From Ischnura elegans (Eukaryota > Arthropoda > Insecta > Odonata > Coenagrionidae), in NCBI RefSeq assembly GCF_921293095.1, contig NC_060259.1, forward strand, positions 76,628,120 through 76,692,119: DNA of 64,000 bases, read 5' to 3'. Shown one piece after another: positions 40,965 through 55,500 of the stretch. The notes beneath the pieces are model-generated. The model saw only the letters and a program-made list of their open reading frames with translations, had not been told where the DNA came from and made no database searches. How positions within the stretch are numbered: the stretch's first letter is position 1; every line of letters begins with the position of its first letter. The translations under genes were made by a program, and so were the position numbers.

Positions 40965-43504
40965 CTATCTTTTCTTTGTTAAGTGTAGCTTGGAACATTG
41001 TTTCCCCGGGTGGCCTTTCTTACTCAATTTCTCCCCCTTCAAAATACCACGTGCCTTCTTGGGCTCCGGAGACCCATTGCAGCACGGACAGCCCTTTTTC
41101 ACATGACCCCGGAGGGAAGACCTACGCAATGATGACTTCATTAAACCAGATGCATTTGGACACTCTGATTGCAGATTAAGCTCCCCATCTTTACTCAACA
41201 CAAGAGACTTAGACAGTCCTATATGTCCCACTGAGATACTTGGTTCAATGCTAGTTTTTGACGAATTTTCACTTGAGGGTTCAGATGACACAGATGACTC
41301 ACTTTCTAACAGGGGCCTATCGATGCAAGAAAAATGCTTGCTTCCAGTGGGGGCAGAACTCACACTTTCCAGCTCCAATGAATACCTCGAACATGTGATA
41401 GACTCATTTCCTTTCCATTTTTTTAAGCAAACTCTTGGGTACAAATCGATCTTATCTAGGATCTTCTTGGCATTTTTCTCCATAACGTGCTTCCTTAAAG
41501 ATTTTCCTAGAGCATTCCTTTTCTGGGTGTTTTTTTCGTCATCACTTTCGATACCATTAACAGGTGGGAGAATGGCATTATCATCTTCTATGCCTTCTAT
41601 AACAGGGTCTTCAACATTTTCCTTTGGCAACTTAGACGTGGCACTGATTGGTAACAAGGCATTAAAGCTATGATTGGCCGTGGTTTCTTGGAAATCCGGA
41701 ATAGATTTCCCATCATCATCCTCTTCTGGGCTAGTTGACGGGCTTCGAGTCTCCTTCATAATTCCATATGTCCTACCACACTTTGAACTTTCACTGGTAC
41801 TCTCTTTTTCAACAGAGTTGGATGACTCCCAACTGTCACAGGTGTCACGTGAATCTCCCTGGTCACAAAGATAATTTATGAAACGACATACTTTTGGGCG
41901 CTTAGTTCCTCTACGGCAATAATCTTTTCCATATGTTTGGCACTTCTTCCCATACGTTATATTGAACTTTTGGGCTGCAGTAGGAGCAGGTGGGATATCA
42001 TGGGTTTGCGAACTCGGTGAGTTAGGGGATGCAGCTGTGTCGTCTTGGGGAGAGGAGTAGGTCATATCTGAGGAGAAGGTAGGGGTAGTGGTGTGAACGG
42101 CAGCTTCAGGGGGATGTTGCGACAGACTATCTTCCCCGGATGAACTAGAAAAATTTGTTATGTTAACGCTTGACTGAGATATTGTCTTGGAGCCATTTAG
42201 TGATCCTGTACCCAATTCACCAGCATTCCCTCTGGGAGACCGCTGAAGAATCGGCCTCTTCTCATCATCTTTTGTCACCTTCCGATACTCCAGTGAGCCA
42301 TGATGATTCCTTACTGACACCCATTTTTTCTTATCTCCCCTATGCCTCAACAAATATTTTCTTGGCCTCATAGGGTTAGGCTTTTCCTTCCTCAGCAAAC
42401 TTTTGCTTCCAGGTAAACTTAATGTTTTTGAGCAGCCTGCACTTTCATGAACCCCCTCTGCACTTGATGATGAGTCCACAGACCGAAAATCTGAGCTAGA
42501 AAATGGCTCAGACGAATCAACATTCTGAGCACATGATGTGTCTGGCATAGTTTGGTCATATGTTGGAGATGGATTGGGATCTAGCAAGAGGTCTGCCTCA
42601 GGGAAAAGATCACTAGTGCTTGGCTCATCAACACCTAAATCTTCACACTCCTCAGACAGACTCTTTTGGAGCCTTAACTCTTTCTCTAACTCTAGCCTTG
42701 TTTCAATTGCATCAGGAACTCTACTTATTTTTTCGACACGTTGTTTCAATTTGTCAGATTTCTTAGCAGCAGGGTAGGTGCTGTACTCCAAGACATCGTC
42801 ACCAAAAAGCCTTCTTTTGACCGTAGAATGCGTACCTTCTATAGAAGGTGTGAAGTTGGGTCGACAGCTATCATCACTCTCTCCTTCCTTTAGCTCATCA
42901 GGAATAGAATCTGTCATGCGGGGCAAATTAAGGCATGCTTCTGATTCAACATGTGACCTTAACAATGCCGAATCCACAGAAACAGCTTTAGTTTGGCAAA
43001 CACTCACTCGTTTCACCACTGGCACATACCTCCATGGTGAATCACTTGCCTTACCATCAGCCAAGGGCCGCTTAACTGGGAAGCAATATTCTGAGCTGTT
43101 GGCTGCTGATAAAGTTCTTGATAGCTTCCTTTCCAGTTCATCTTCAGAACTCCGCTCCTCACAAGACTTGTTCTCTGTGGAAATGGCCTTCCTTTGCTCA
43201 GTGGTGGGAACCAATACCTTGGGGACACATACATCCAAAACCAAATTCTTCCCTGGATTCATTGAGGTCTGCAAAGAACTGGATTCCTCAACAGGTTTAG
43301 ATTGGCTGGGAGGTTGAGGTGGCTTCTCTTTCTCAGGTACGGCAGTATCCTTCATTGGTGGCAAAGCCTCATGCAGCAGTTGCCCTTCCAACGGGAATTC
43401 TGTTCTCTTCAGTTCACGGTTGAAGGGTGGACCATTTCCTGGACTGTGATGAATGTGGATCCTATCTTGACTGTCCTTTGTCATGAAAGACGGGCCTTGT
43501 GGAC
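40965..43504 (-). CDS. Giant gene, terminal coding exon (845 aa)
   Basis: 2,540 bp: two bases finishing a Gly codon, then PQGPSFMTKDSQDRIHIHHS and onward to ...KLHLTKKR and TAG. Acceptor ttaacttacag/gtcc. The exon is acidic and Ser-rich with a basic block at about 42270-42370 and a Cys-containing basic C-terminus (GHVKKGCPCCNGSPEPKKAR). The ATG at 43484 is internal, not a start. Confidence 0.85.
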
Positions 43505-46500
43505 CTGTAAGTTAAAATAAGAAATTACTTCAGCATAAGATTCAACATTATTTCTCCTACATTTAAATCTTAAAATTTTAAAGGAGCACTAGCTCTAAAA
43601 ACATTATCCTACAGAAAGAACTTAACATTATCGACCACAATGAACTACATATGACAAAAAATTACCTTAAAACATTCAAGGCAGCAATTTTATTAATGTG
43701 CAGGGTGCAGAATATCTTTCTTTACAAAACAATAAGAAAATCTTTAAGACATCAGCCATAAGCAGTGTGGACAAGATATGATCTCATCTACACTGTAAGT
43801 GCCACATTTGGTAGCTCCATTAATCTCAATAATAGCATTCCCACTCTCTTTTCTTTCACATTCTTCATTTTTTTTCATATAAGTACAAGGAGGGATAAAA
43901 GCAGCAAAAAATGAAAGCTATACAGAATGTCACTACTTTTCATTAAGCTTCCACTGATCTGGACTGCATTGAATAGGATTCTAAGCAAAAAAAAAGCATG
44001 CAAAATGAAAGCTGAGAGAGAAAATATGATTAACTTTACCTCACCCACAAAAACCACACCCACTGAAGTAAAAGAAGAAAATAAATCACCACTCCTGCAC
44101 ATTAGCACACAGAATGTTAAACTCAAATTTTCCACACTGCTGTACTGTAATTATGCCTACTCCAATATGGAAGAATGAAATGTGTTCACACGCCAGTACA
44201 TACGTAAAAGCCAATTAATGTCACATTAAACTGAACTACTCCATGCAAATACTGAGACAATTGAAGAATAAGTTAGCATAGAATGACTATCCTTTAAAAC
44301 TACTTCTTGCTGCAAAGATGAAGTTAATAGTAATATTGTCTTCAAGGCTCAGAGAAATTTTATCACTCGAGCTATCACTCTGGGATCAAAAAAATTATCA
44401 TGTAAATCAGATTATGAAGTTGATACTGCAGGCATTAACAGAAATATAATTCTACATCTCACTAATGTACAATTAGATCAAAGTAGACAACCCACTCCAT
44501 TCTTCAAAGTTAACTCAGCTCTAGTCATAATCCCTGATGTAAATCTGACATTTCTGAAGACCGATCAATTCAGTATGAGTATCTATGCATGTAAGAGTTG
44601 GCTGAGCCGTACTATTGGCATAATTACATATTGTATAAATATTGGATAGTATTTTACACCTCTGACACAATGATAAATGCCAGAAAAAGCAACATGATCC
44701 TACAAATACTAGACAAGGCTAGTATTTGGTGCGAGTTCCTAGCACACCTGCAGTAACTGGAACAACCACTTCACCTCTTGGGTAAGCTCTCTTGAAATAT
44801 TACATCATAATTATTACATAAATGAAACTTAATCCTATGTAATAATTTAACAAAAATACCTTTGCATCTTGAAAACTATCTTAGCAACATCTAAGGGGCA
44901 CAAAAACTGATCCAATTTCATTAATACATTTATAAGAAACATCATTTGGTGGATAATGAAGATTTTGCAAAAATAGTAAGTTGCATAGATAAACATGATT
45001 TTGAAATTTCAAGATCAACAACATTCTAACAATCTTAGTTTTGAAAAAATAACTGTACTTCTGATTATCTACTGCTTCCATCCTTCAAACTGTGTAAAAG
45101 TAATTCCCAGCTGCGAAATTCATGATGAAAAGTGGCAACTACATTCAGAGACGCACATAAAATTCAACCAAATTGAGCACTATCAAGCTGAAAACTCATG
45201 ATTTAGGATTGAATGAGTTTAAACCTGGCTTTATTAAACATTGAAGTACAACACATTGATTCCCAATTTTACTCAGTAGCAATGAACACAAACAATAAAA
45301 TACAATAATAACTACTAACTTTTCGTGACTTCCAGTAACAATTAACAGAAAATAGCCTAAAAAAATACTGCCACACAAATTTTAACAAGACACACCCAGA
45401 AAAAACATGATCTTGATAGAAATTCCAAGAACAACAACATTCTAAGAATCTTAGTTGTGAAAAGAGTACTTCATGCTTCATGACATTTATGGCCAGTTTT
45501 ATGATGCCTAGTTGAGGTTATTATTGCAGCAGATGTTGTAATTTTGCTGCAACTTGAAGATGGCTGAAAGATCTGGGTAGCCAAGCTAGAATCTTCAACA
45601 GTTAATATATTGAAGACGAACAATTTGCATCAATTTCAGCTTTCATTACCAGCAAAACTTTAACGAGATATTATAAAACCAGCCTTACACACAGATAACC
45701 ATAACTGTGACTCAGTATACTTACCACAGCCAAAAAGAAATAATGTCTGCGTAGCTGTCAGAAATGAAAAAAACCATGTTTTACAATCCATACTATGACA
45801 TGCAAAATAGATTGTAAAATGTTACTTCTATTACTAAAACCTTTGTTCCATTAGCTTTTGGGGAAAAGCAATTAGTATTACATCTCAGGCAATCATGCCA
45901 GTCCATTTACCCATGGAAAGCATAAAAACCATTGGCTCAATTCCATTATCCTGGAGGCATGTACCCTAGGGTTACATAATGCCCATACCCTGATACCATA
46001 AAAGTCAAAGAGCCAAGAAACATCAGGTAACGTATTAAAGCTCTCCTTCAACCACCACCAATGCCATATGAAACTACAACAGATATGCATAATGGATTCG
46101 GAAAAAAGAAAATATAAAAACAACAACTTAACAGACACATAACAGCCAACAGATAAAAGACAATGTTAGTAAAGGAAAAACATAAACTTATCACTGTTTC
46201 CTCTAATTGATTCATATTTCAATAATTCTTCTTTTACAATGTGTTGAGACTAATTTAAAACATGTAACCTATGTATATTCAAGCAAAGATTCAACAACTA
46301 AGTCTTTCACTTTGATGACATATGCAAAGGAAATGTTTCCTATACACAGAATCCAGCACAATTTCTTAACACTCTCCACAACACTCTTGACACAAGGTTT
46401 CACACAGTTGCCCTTTACCCTATTATGATACTCACACTCTCACACAAGGAGAGACTAGGGCAAGATGACAAGGTTAACAATTTTTTATTTGTTCATTTTT

Positions 46501-49500
46501 GGAGGCTCCAAAACCTTCTCCCTTAGTAATGAGCAAAGATATATGTTCTTCTCTCAATGAATACTCATCATAGTTACTGTCTCCAGACAACTATACGTCA
46601 ATATAAATGCTTCTTCTTAAAGCAACATTTTTGGCAATGTTAGAGCAGCTTATGAAGAAATTAATTCCCTTTGGTTTGTTAACCATTTACATTTTTACAC
46701 AAAAATCTACTGTTTACTAAGGCAGTCCTCACGTTTGAGCCTTGACTTAATAAACCCTTACTTATGCCTGCCAGGAATATCATCTACACAGGCTCCTTGA
46801 TATTTTAATGCCAGCACAAAAGGAAAAGTTTTTGCTGACAGAGGAAATATTGGAATGGTTACCAAGTTTGATGATGATAAAGAAGAAAAGTTGGCCTATT
46901 TTAACATTCATCTTGAGAGTTCCGTCTCGTTAAGCTAGCCATATCACTCTACCTCATGAAAACTCCCAATACATTTTTAAGACCACACTAGACAACATCA
47001 GCATGTATGTGGTCATAATACAAACATACAATTACCCATTATTGCTGAAGTGGGCCAAGTAGCAGAAAATGGGAGGTTTTTATTTTTATTAATAGGCATA
47101 TTATTACAGTAAAATCTTCCAGAAGTGTGTGATAGCTGCTTCCAAAATTTTTGTTTTTCTCATCCATGGACGTTTTTCATTCTCATTTGCGGGCAATTTC
47201 AATTTTTTGCATAATTTAGCACTGGTGGAAAGAGTTTATGCCACAAGAATTATTTCTAAATTAATGAGAAAACTTGGTAATGAAGGAAGAGAAAAATATT
47301 TCTGAAAGGAGAAACTGAGTTGGAGTGGGGCACTCCAACAAATACCGAAGTGCATTAGGGGTTGAACCTCAATGCTTTGTGCATCACCAGTTCATTACAA
47401 CCAACTCCTTCACTTATGGGAATGACTTGAAATTAAAATCATTATTGCACTTGGTTTTTATGCATGAATATGCTATGCCGCATACCTTTTTGTTGCTAAG
47501 TATTGTTTTATTTTTGTTCTATTAAATAATTGAGAAAAAAATAATATTAATCTTAGTTAATTGTCAGGACACTTGAAAATTGCACTGATGTCATTTGCTT
47601 CAATGATAATTCCCCGACTTTCCAAAAATTGCTAAATTCTCTGACAATTCCTGATTCCCCTGGTTTTCTCTCATCATTGCTAAACTGTATAGCCATTTGA
47701 TGCTATGACTCATCTGGATTCGTAGGAACACCTCTTGCACCAGCTTTATTTTGGTTTTAGAAAGGAAACATTTGAATATCGCAATGATGATGGGACAATG
47801 AAAAAATGTCACCTTGCCCCGGGACTGGTGCAAGGTGACGTGGATGTGAGATGACGTTTGTGCATCAATTTTAGCAAACCTCTAAAAAAAATTTCAGTAT
47901 ATGTGATAAAAATTTATCCTCCAAGGGATAGTGCAATCAAAGAACATCAGAATATTATATCCAAAAATAACTTAATTACCTCCAAAAATGAAAGAATAAA
48001 AAATTGTTAACCTCGTCATCTTGCCCCAGTCTCCCCATGTATTACGCATTATTCAACAAATTCCTCCTAAATCAAGTAATTATTTATCACAAGACTTTGC
48101 CGTATTTGTCTGAAACTTGGCCTAGTATCTACAAGGAATGCACATCATATCACATCAAACAATAATGCCTTTTCAATGTTCACTCCACCCTAAAAGGGTA
48201 TGGTGGAATGGTATTAGGATTGACCTAGAGGTCTCAGAACTTCTGTGGACCTTATTTTGAGTCAGCTCCAAGACTTGTTCCAAGTGGAAAAGTAACTGCA
48301 AAAAAATCAATCTTCCTGATCTCCCCTGCTGACATGGTATGCCAAATGCACATTTCATGCAGTTTTCCAACAAAGAAATTAATGTAAAAAAATGAAGAGG
48401 TAATAATGTATAAGAAAAGCAGGGGAATACTACACTTGAATGCTAAAACCATATGCCTCCAACTATTATTTTTTAAGCAAAAAGGATGCATTTTCAATTA
48501 ATGCCTTGCCTCAAAAACCAGTAACAGATAAGGCACTATGGACTGGTTAAGTTTGACACCACAATAACTGGTTGCCATGGAGATTGTCATCTTTTGTCCC
48601 AAACAAGTTTCTGCCATTAGGAATTTTTAGACATTGAATTTCTAATTTCTGCAGGATCTCTAAGCCATCACTACTGAAAGTTGTTATACAGTACCTGCAA
48701 CTCTCCAAATTTTTATTCTGAGTCTGGTGTTCCCTGTCGAGGTATAAAATGTATTTCTATTACAGAAGCAGATGAAATTGGCACAAGTAAGACACTTCCA
48801 AGGTCTCCTAAATTATCCCTATTAACCCTAGCTGACTTGGTATGTATTATTATTGTGCCATGCCATTGACCAAAAGTGGAACACTTAGCACTTTATGTTC
48901 ATGGCAAAAAGTCTACGAGCTAGTGTTCCTAAGATGTATGTGTAATCTATTGTACCACATGCTACAACTATCAGTCCACCATTTTCTCTTCGAGTAAAAA
49001 GCTTATACAGGCATCCCCCGAGTTACGTATGTCTCGACTTACGTAAATCCGTACTTACGTAAGTGATAACCGTATTTCAAATGATTACGTTAATTTTCGA
49101 ATGCGAGCGCGAAGAAGTAGATATTCGCTCGTACAACCTATGGTAGAAAAAATATCGATTAGTTATCGAGTTTTTTACGTGCTAAAAATAACAAAGTGAC
49201 CCATATTTGTCATTCCTCGAAGGAATTTTCATTAATTTCTGCAGAAAAATCGCTTATAAACCCCAAGTCAGCAATCAACGTGAAAATTTGCAGTTCTAGC
49301 GATGGATGTGGTTGCGCTCATTCCTGTACGTTACAACTTGTTATACAGCATGCACACCCAAACTCCGACTTTCAACTATTTAAAAATTGTATTCTTAAGT
49401 TTGGACATTTCCATCTATGGAATTAAAAGAAAATGAAGTTCAAGCAGAAATCTTTATCGCGGAAAAGAATTGTTTACTACCCACGTAACGGCATTGAAAT

Positions 49501-52500
49501 TTTGAGTGTTGGCAATGAACGCCGCGAAAAAGTTAAGAAAAAGTTGACACACTATATCAATTGCGTATTTGTTTACATGTTTCTGGCGGAAGATTTTATT
49601 AAGCTGCATTTTCTCGTTCTCTCATATTGTGCGCATCTGTAAATGAATATTGCATCATTGAAAGTTGGCTGAATAAAAGCTCACTTTTAATTAGCTTCGT
49701 GCTTTGGAAATACTCTTCGATGTTTTCAGCGAAGTAAATATTCAAATGATGATATTTTCATGTTACTTTATTGAGATATGAGAGAATGAAAGTATGTTAC
49801 CGTGCGTGAAAGATTGAGTTTATGTGTGTGTGAATGTATCTAAGAATATAGTTATTTACTGGTATTTTTTTGTGTGTTATTTGCTCGTAATCCTAGACAC
49901 TCCTACGTGTATTAACTGTGACAGTGAAACCACCAGATTCATCCATCAACGTTATATATAAAAGGCAGAAGATATAATAATTATAGGTAAGTAGACAATG
50001 CATTCTTTGGGCCCTTAGATCGCAGTATAACATAATGAATCAATTTAAGTATTCAGTTTAGTAATTTAGCGTTGAGATACCGTACTTTCCCGAATCCACG
50101 CGATCGGTCAACTCTGGGAATAATATAACGCATTTTGATTGGCAATGCTCGAGATGCAACTCTCAGACTATATTAATGTTTATCGATTTTGTATCTAATA
50201 ACGTAAGAATACGCGGTAGAGTACATGAATGTCACAGTGAATTGAATGAAACTTCACCGAGAATTTACCACGCATTTCTCCGCTGAGAATTTCACCGTGC
50301 CGACCGAAATCTCTGAAGCACTAACGCAAAGGTTCGACTTACGTAAATTTCAACTTATGCAGAGTCTGCCGGAATGCATCTCTTACGTAACTCGGGGGAT
50401 GCCTGTATTCTGAAAATAAATTATGAGTAAACAAGCAAAGCAAATTCACTTCCATCCTAGATTTGTCTAAAAACTGAACGCAGTACAGGAAAGGTGTTTC
50501 AACAGCCTTGGAGTTCGCCAGTTTCCTTTACGTGGTGTGGCAAGTGCTTACTGAGGGTGACCAGCCAATCAAGGCAGAAAATTTCATGCATAATTCCAGG
50601 TTTTCAAGGAAATTTTACAGAACTCCAGGTTTATCTTACGTGATAACAGCAGTAGATAAGAATTTTGAAACACCCAAAATTACTCTGATACTTTTAAACA
50701 ATACTATAGATATGTATTATTTTACTTTCTTAATTAAAGAACTTACATTTAATAACAGCACTTTTACATGTTGTTGCATTAAATGTTGACATCGCCTGGT
50801 CTTCTATTCTTTGTTTTTGAATCTTACCCTAGTCAACAGTCGTAGACATTTCAATTCTGTTGTCTTGTCTGACATTCCGCGTTTCCATGATGCTGTGAAA
50901 ATCCTACTATAATACTGAACTTAAAACTATGACAAACAAATGAATTGGAAAAAAAAAGATTTCGCAATTCCAGTTGAATAATTTCATGAATAATATATGC
51001 ATTATAGGGTGGTTTCCTATTTTTTTATTTCCTAAATCAAAAGATTATCACTCCTGGAGTAGGTATTTCAGCTTTTAGATTTTTAAATGACTATATTTAT
51101 TTTTCACGATTAAATGAAAAGTGAACATTTTCAACCATGTGAAAACGTGACGGCTAAGTATGAATGCTGGGAAAAGCCCGATTATTAAGAGATGTTTCCC
51201 TGAGCTCTGTGTCTCATGCATGCATTGTAATCTCAGACGATGTAAAACTCCTGACTACTCATATAGAAACTAGGTCCCTGTGACGTAACGTGTACCCTGC
51301 TAGCAGGTAGCGCTTGGCTTAAATAAGGATTATTAATACCCTATCAAACGAAGGAAACTTTCCGACCAAAGGCTATTTTAATAGGTGATTACTAGGAGAT
51401 GTTTCCCTGAGCTCTGTGTCTCATGCATGCATTGTAATCTCAGACGATGTAAAACTCCTGACTACTCATATAGAAACTAGGTCCCTATGACGTCACGTGG
51501 AGTGGCATCGCATGGGCGCCAATCTGGCCTTTTTCAAAAGCGGTTAAAATAGACCATTGCCATTCGTCTGCACTGGGATTTCTAAAACAAAATAATTTGT
51601 ATATTATGAATACACTAATGGTGGGTAACGAATCGCAATCAATGCCTTTTGTTTTCTTTGATGAAGGAAACTACCCTATTTCAGGGACTAAAAATTCAAG
51701 CATAATTCCAGATTCTCCCAGTTTTCACAGTCAATCAAGACCCCATTAATTTCTTCTGTTGTAAATTAAATTTGACAGGTTGACTGCCATCTGCGTGACT
51801 GGCCACTAAGTGACTGAATCCCAGGTTATTTCTTAGGTAAAAGGTTACCAGGAGACGTTTTGGCATGGACCATGGCTGAAAGGGTCATTACAGCTCAACT
51901 ACCTCAAAATAGAGAAAAATTCATTTTAGATTTGTTATCATGACAACTCCAAGAGACAAAAATGACAAATAATATGTAACTGATGAAAAAACACGGTTGG
52001 CATCACAGGAAAAATGTACTAAAACACCATGGTGGTTAACATGTTAAAAAGTCCCCAGAATTGATATCGAAAACATAAATATCTACTCTGATTTATGGAG
52101 TGATTTTAGAACAATTAATATTTCTACACTAATTGCAAAAACACCAACAAGCTAACCATCTTTATAACAGATGGCCATCCTGCGAAAGTTTCATAAATTG
52201 AAAGCTAAATTTCATGTTCAATGTTGTCTGACAGTGTGATATGAATACAGAAATAATCAACTTCATACCCAATGATACTAATGCAGGTAACCAAAATGCT
52301 AAAAAATTCCCTGGCCGGAGAGATTTCACGAGATAAAGAGGTACGAACTATGAAAGTTTTGCCTATAAATTTACATGTAAATCTGACAGGACTGTAGGGG
52401 TGGTACGAAGTATTGAGGTTTACGTTGGAAAGAGGTTCACTACAGAGAGGTTATACTGTACTTAGGATGAATGAAAAATGCAAAAAAATGAATTCACTTA

Positions 52501-55500
52501 CGGAGGAACTGGAATATCAAATATCTTCACAGGGATGCTAACAGTGGCTCTTAAAAATTTATTGACAGTGGAAGGAGCCCAAAATAAGAATAGGAACCTA
52601 TATTCATGCTGTAATTAGACCACTGAAAGCCATTTCACTCAGTTTCTCTGCCGAAAATGTTCTGTCACTATACAAAACACATCCCCCAGTACAGCTAACT
52701 CCTGATTACCCAGGCAGATGGGGAGAGGCAGCGCGAAAAATCAGAAAACACTGATAATCAAAACAATTATATATAATTGTGGAAAAATATATTGTATCAT
52801 TGTGGAAAACTGCAAGTGTGATAAAGTGGAAAAATTTCACTCCATCACACTTGGATCTTTGGATTTTATAAATCAAACTACCGTATAAGTGCATGTAAGA
52901 GGAGCAACTTTTTTCCCAGAAATTGCAGCCGAAAATGTGGGGTGCTTCTCTTGCACAAACTTCTTATCTTCCCCCTCCCCTTCACCGGTCGCAAGTCCAC
53001 GGGGAACTGAGTGGCCTTGGTTTTCAGCACGAGTCAGTCATCTGAAACCCTAGGTCAAATACAAGCGGCAGGCAGGGGAGTTTCTCCCTTGGTAACATAT
53101 TTTTAAAATGCTCGCATTTGCTTTTCTTACTTGTAAGCATTACCTCAGAGGTGCCTATGATGATAGATGTAAGCATTACCTCAGAGGTGTATTAAGGTAC
53201 CTCAGAGGTGTATTAAGGTACCTCAGAGGTGAACATGGAAAAGATCGCGCAGGGTTTTTTTTGCTCCGGAGGGCACACTAAATTTACTGCCACGAGTGGG
53301 CATCCCATGGCATTTATACTGCAAATAGTAACCTCATATCAAACGTAGAGAAACGCGTACTTTTGATGGACAATACCTGGTTAATAGTCAACATCTGCCT
53401 TGCCGAGTTATTTCCATTACGCTGATTTTTTTTAAATCTTCAGACACACTATTATGAGGATTATTGCAACTGAAAATTACATTGGTGTCAAAACCTGTGG
53501 TTTAAAAAATTTGAACGAGTGTGTACATTGTTGGACTAAATGGTGGATAGAAGAAATCATTAATGCTTATAAGAGGAGAGGTCGAGGGGAAGGAGCTTCT
53601 TTTCAATATTCCTACGAGAGCTTTTAAACAAAATTGTTTGTGAGTAGGAAAAGCATCGTAGAGCAACGGTGTATGTGAAGAGAGGATCGAAACTCTTTCT
53701 ACAACCTCTTATGGGACGCTGCATTCAGGAAAGCATTGATTTAAAGTTTTGGATTCAGATTGAATTTCTTCAACGAATTTGGATCCGGAGTATAAGGTGA
53801 AGGGTATTATCTGTGGATATCTGAATCCAAGGCATCTGATCCGACCATCTCTAGTAAGCATCATAAGGTTGAGACCACAAGTGAATACCTACATATCTCT
53901 GAGTGCCATGCACATCGTGTAAATTTAGCTGAAAAAATGCTGCGTAAACTTTAAATAATGAAAGAGGAAATTTTGATAACTGTTGAAAGTCCAGGCATAC
54001 ATCTACAACACCACACAATAGGATTAAAAAAATGCTGCAGTTTTTTTTTTTTAGCTTTGATGCTCAAAATATGCATCTCTTACACGTGTGCAGCTCTTAC
54101 ACGCGCTTATATGGTATACTGTTTATGCATTTAGTCTATTATTTTAGATTGCTTAAAGGACTCTTTGAAAGCCTTCTTCACCCGACCACAGATCTTGTTA
54201 CTGGCGATAATATCATTGTACTCCTACTCCAACAGTTCCGTGTACTCCAGCAAACCATCTATGCAGGTAGGCACCTGGATGTGACTAATGCAATCACTAC
54301 TCCCTTCATCTCTACTTTTAGATGCCTTCACACAATACTTAAAAATGAAAAAATGTAAAAGTTGCCATCCACTTTTCATGAGTTGGTGACCTCATTGGCT
54401 TTCGGGCTTATCAATTCAATTCGTTCAGAGACACTCCTTGAAGGAAATAGTTACTCACTAGAGTGTTAATGACTACAAACCACATGAGACAGATGTACAA
54501 GGCCAAGGAATTAAGGAGAAGTGGTGAGCCAAGCATCAGTGACGTCATCAACTTATCCATGACAGGGTTAAGTCAGTCTATTTTCCACCATGAATAGCTC
54601 AAGAAGTAAGCTACAAATTGAAAAACTTATTTTTCAAAATCCATCAAATTTAACAATGATAAAAAATTGGCAAATGAGCCCATTCAAAACTTCCCACATG
54701 ATGGACCACTTTTGCCAGTCAATTCAATGTGGAATGAGTCACTTCCACTAGAAAATGAGGGAAGGGGATTACAACCAAATCCTTACAGTGATAGAACTGG
54801 AGTGCTGAGTGATGTTAACAGCTTTCCATTTAATTCCCCTCATTGGGTGAAGAGTTTCGATTGTTCCCTCAATCTGCCTTAAGAATTAGATGAAAAAACA
54901 TGGATACTACGCACGCTTCTAGTCACGTTTTATCATTCATAAGGTTGGTTTTTCATTCTTCCTCAATAAACGATAAAATGATTAATTACCAATTAAAAAT
55001 CATCAACACCTTTACCGAATGATTACACCTTATGATGAAAATGATGTGATCAATTTTTCCTAAACAAATAATTTCATATGCTTTTAACACATGTACATTA
55101 TACTAAATGGATTTTTTAGTGTAATTTGAGTAATAGTGAATACCCTAGCACTAAACGAAGCATGAAAGCATGCAATGTGCTCCGTAGAGGCTAAAAATTA
55201 ATGCTACAGCATGCAATAAGTTAACCTGAAAATAAAAAGCAATCAAAGCCATTAATTCTTCTTCAGCAACATACACATTAGAGCAGCACTCCTCACCTGC
55301 AGATACTGTTCCTCCCCCTTGACTGCCACTTGGCCTTCTGTTACAGTCACTTCCAACGCTTCTGCTGCAGACTTGTTGAACAGTACTACGTTGCTCTGTT
55401 ACTCGCTCCACGTCTGCAGAGTTGTCTTTGGATACCATTGATGAGCCGACAGCAACACTCTGCTCAGGTTTGGATATCAATGAACCATCTTTACTTGATT

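Larger units (their letters stand above)
43505..55296 (-). other. 11.8-kb intron of the giant gene
   Basis: Bounded by donor GTGAGG (minus, 55296) and acceptor ttacag (minus, 43505). It contains the inverted-repeat element at 46444-48040, the TA-flanked transposon at 49008-50405, a TA-MITE (51006-51678), a pogo-like fragment (52404-52460) and a small tandem repeat (53133-53231). A direct repeat of about 60 bp (acaacattctaa...cttagttttgaaaa) occurs at 44993-45060 and 45405-45470. The remainder is AT-rich with no gene. Confidence 0.75.

Noticed and set aside
40965..43484. A separate 839-residue gene starting at the ATG at 43484
   Set aside because: The frame is open upstream to a good acceptor at 43505 and joins in phase with the 7.7-kb exon, so the ATG is internal.
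41248..43520. Plus-strand ORFs opposite the terminal exon (for example 42778-43317)
   Set aside because: Shadows of the minus-strand coding exon; no splice or domain support.
55151..55296. Open extension of the large exon to the stop at 55151, or an alternative donor CAG/GTTAAC at about 55213
   Set aside because: The donor GCAG/GTGAGG at 55297 is stronger and its phase fits the exon at 43504; the 55213 donor is out of phase with it.
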